DNA of 64,000 nt. Origin: Clostridium beijerinckii. GTDB lineage: Bacteria > Bacillota > Clostridia > Clostridiales > Clostridiaceae. Below are positions 63,044 through 64,000 of this stretch, piece by piece; position 1 is the stretch's first letter; each line of letters opens with the position of its first letter. The position numbers and the translations under genes are program-made. The stretch spans positions 3,297,001-3,361,000 of the forward strand of contig NZ_CP144906.1 of NCBI RefSeq assembly GCF_036699995.1, given 5' to 3'. Below the pieces are notes generated by a model. That model was not told the DNA's origin. It did no database searches and was given only the letters and a program-made list of their open reading frames with translations.

Positions 63044-63214
63044 TTATTTAATTGTTCTCCTTAGTAATTCATTGTACTCATTCAGTGCAAAGTTTAATCT
63101 TCTACACGCTCTAATCACCTCCACATCTAATGAATTTTCTTCATCGCCCATAATTTTGCATAAGGCTTGTCTCATTCTACTAATCATCATCTCTTTTTCT
63201 TTTAAATGTTCCAA
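63044..63214 (-). CDS. Spo0E-like aspartyl-phosphate phosphatase family protein
   Basis: 56 residues from a TTG at 63214 with AAGGTGG six bases ahead. It reads MEHLKEKEMMISRMRQALCK, then IMGDEENSLDVEVIRACRRL and NFALNEYNEL. The helix-turn-helix hairpin with the S-L-D motif (NSLDVEVI) matches Spo0E-like phosphatases, which remove phosphate from Spo0A~P and delay sporulation. Missed by a minimum-length ORF cut-off. Next to the tRNA on the same strand. Confidence 0.78.
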   Translation of the reverse strand: MEHLKEKEMMISRMRQALCKIMGDEENSLDVEVIRACRRLNFALNEYNELLRRTIK

Positions 63215-63505
63215 ATATTTACCACCTTTACTTTTTTATTAGTATAACCTCTAAATGGTAAAATTTATGTATCACTTGTTACATAAATAGGTTGTGGCTA
63301 AAATATTCATATTATTTACATATATTCTATGTATAACCTCAGAACTTCAAATGTAATTACTTAATATGATGAACGCATGAAAGTTATATATTTCTGGATT
63401 AATAATTCCACATCTGTTTTATAACCTAATTTTCTATTGTTCTCTGTGCATATTGTTTAACATTTCTTAAGTGTATCTAATATATTAAAAGTAAATGAGG
63501 TGTTT
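63215..63505. other. Intergenic region
   Basis: 291 bp, AT-rich, between divergent small genes. No other gene or structure supported. Confidence 0.35.
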
Positions 63506-63646
63506 ATGATGCCAAATAATGAAAATGAAATTTTTTATATCGTTGGCGCTATACTTACTATATTAGTTAATGTGCCAGAGATTGTAAGACAAATAAATAT
63601 TAATTTAAAGTTCAATGAATCTATAAAGCACCATAAAATACTATGA
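63506..63646 (+). CDS. 46-residue hypothetical peptide with one hydrophobic helix
   Basis: Starts at the ATG pair 63506/63509 after GAGGTG. Sequence MMPNNENEIFYIVGAILTIL then VNVPEIVRQI and on to KHHKIL. One predicted membrane helix (about residues 10-23). A strong terminator 12 bp after the stop supports a real short gene. Not recognised. Confidence 0.5.
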   Translation: MMPNNENEIFYIVGAILTILVNVPEIVRQININLKFNESIKHHKIL

Positions 63647-63657
63647 TTAATATGCAG

Positions 63658-63690
63658 AAAAAGCGCTTAGAATAATTCTAAACGCTTTTT
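63658..63690 (+). terminator. Terminator after the 46-residue peptide gene
   Basis: AAAAAGCG and TTAGAA pair with TTCTAA and CGCTTTTT; T6 on the plus strand. Confidence 0.85.
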
Positions 63691-63854
63691 TCTTCCAAAA
63701 GTCGATCCATATATAATTAGAATTTTATCTTAGTTAATTACAGAATCATTTATTTTACTACCTGCTATTTTATAATAAAAAGTATTACTTCTAAATTTAA
63801 TGAAATACTGCAAAAACATATTTTCTTATTTACAATTAATAGATATCCTAACAA

Positions 63855-64000
63855 TTATCTTTTTCTTGATGATATTGGATAATTATAATCTTGGGTAAAA
63901 TGATATCTGCCTGGATTTTCTGGTTGATTTCCTGAATCTTTTTCTTCTTCAAATTCTGCCACCATATCTTGTCTTAAATGTTTTTCATAATATACTTTTT
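63855..64000 (-). CDS. Hypothetical protein, C-terminal part only
   Basis: Open minus-strand frame from the window edge to TAA at 63855-63857. Visible part: VYYEKHLRQDMVAEFEEEKD then SGNQPENPGRYHFTQDYNYP and ISSRKR. Hydrophilic, charged, without known motif. N-terminal part is outside the window. Confidence 0.5.
   Translation of the reverse strand, partial: KVYYEKHLRQDMVAEFEEEKDSGNQPENPGRYHFTQDYNYPISSRKR

Noticed and set aside
1..64000. CRISPR arrays, rRNA genes and prophage
   Set aside because: No evenly spaced direct repeats, rRNA-like sequence or phage structural genes were found in the window.

Overview
The window is AT-rich, with Shine-Dalgarno-type starts (AGGAGG), an anaerobic enzyme set (ferredoxin-type complex I, [NiFe] hydrogenase, hybrid-cluster protein, Ni-CO dehydrogenase, two flavodiiron proteins) and a Spo0E-like protein. 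This fits a spore-forming Clostridium sensu stricto, probably a solvent-forming saccharolytic species such as C. beijerinckii or a relative. That placement is inference; no marker gene fixes the species.

1-8453 (minus strand): a complex I operon nuoA-B-C-D-H-I-J-K-L-M (M runs off the left edge). It has no nuoE, nuoF or nuoG between nuoD and nuoH, so it looks like the 11-subunit type fed by ferredoxin or an unknown donor. Two MITE-like inverted-repeat elements lie inside the operon. 8.7-12.2 kb: UbiA/MenA-like prenyltransferase, rhodanese, a small siroheme/4Fe-4S reductase-like protein, a TauE/SafE exporter and a decayed ferredoxin remnant. 12.5-14.4 kb: lgt and a ROK regulator.

14.6-23 kb (minus): a cytosolic [NiFe] hydrogenase locus: small and large subunits, a maturation protease, a short HypA-like protein without a zinc domain, then hypF, hypC, hypD and hypE. 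It is interrupted by a 193-bp near-perfect hairpin and by relatives of the nuo repeat family.

23.3-39 kb: an NO/O2/nitrite-stress region: hcp, an FNR-type regulator with an N-terminal Cys cluster, two flavodiiron proteins, an NADH-rubredoxin-type reductase, DUF2249, CooS, DUF438-hemerythrin, cupin, a soluble MCP-like protein, a flavin reductase, a siroheme nitrite/sulfite reductase and a SagB-like nitroreductase. Palindromes of the form (T/G)TGATnnnnATCA(A/T/C) precede several of these genes. In four of them the palindrome centre is exactly 29.5 bp from the first base of a -10 hexamer, which is class-II FNR geometry, so the region looks like one FNR-type regulon.

39-54.6 kb: PadR plus MFS drug pump with a perfect operator palindrome; Ktr potassium uptake; NhaA; Ca-type P-ATPase; B12-binding radical SAM protein; a DUF2975-XRE-DUF2975 set; sugar acetyltransferase; a LytTR/LiaF-like pair with direct repeats 21 bp apart upstream; peroxiredoxin. 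54.8-57.5 kb: a secreted choline-binding-type protein and an insertion sequence. 57.7-60.5 kb: ftsH and a YugP-type zinc peptidase under what looks like a yybP-ykoY (Mn2+) riboswitch. 60.7-64 kb: class I aldolase, a small secreted protein, a lipoprotein remnant, a class II tRNA with the rare anticodon ACT, a Spo0E-like gene, a 46-aa membrane peptide and the C-terminus of an unknown protein.
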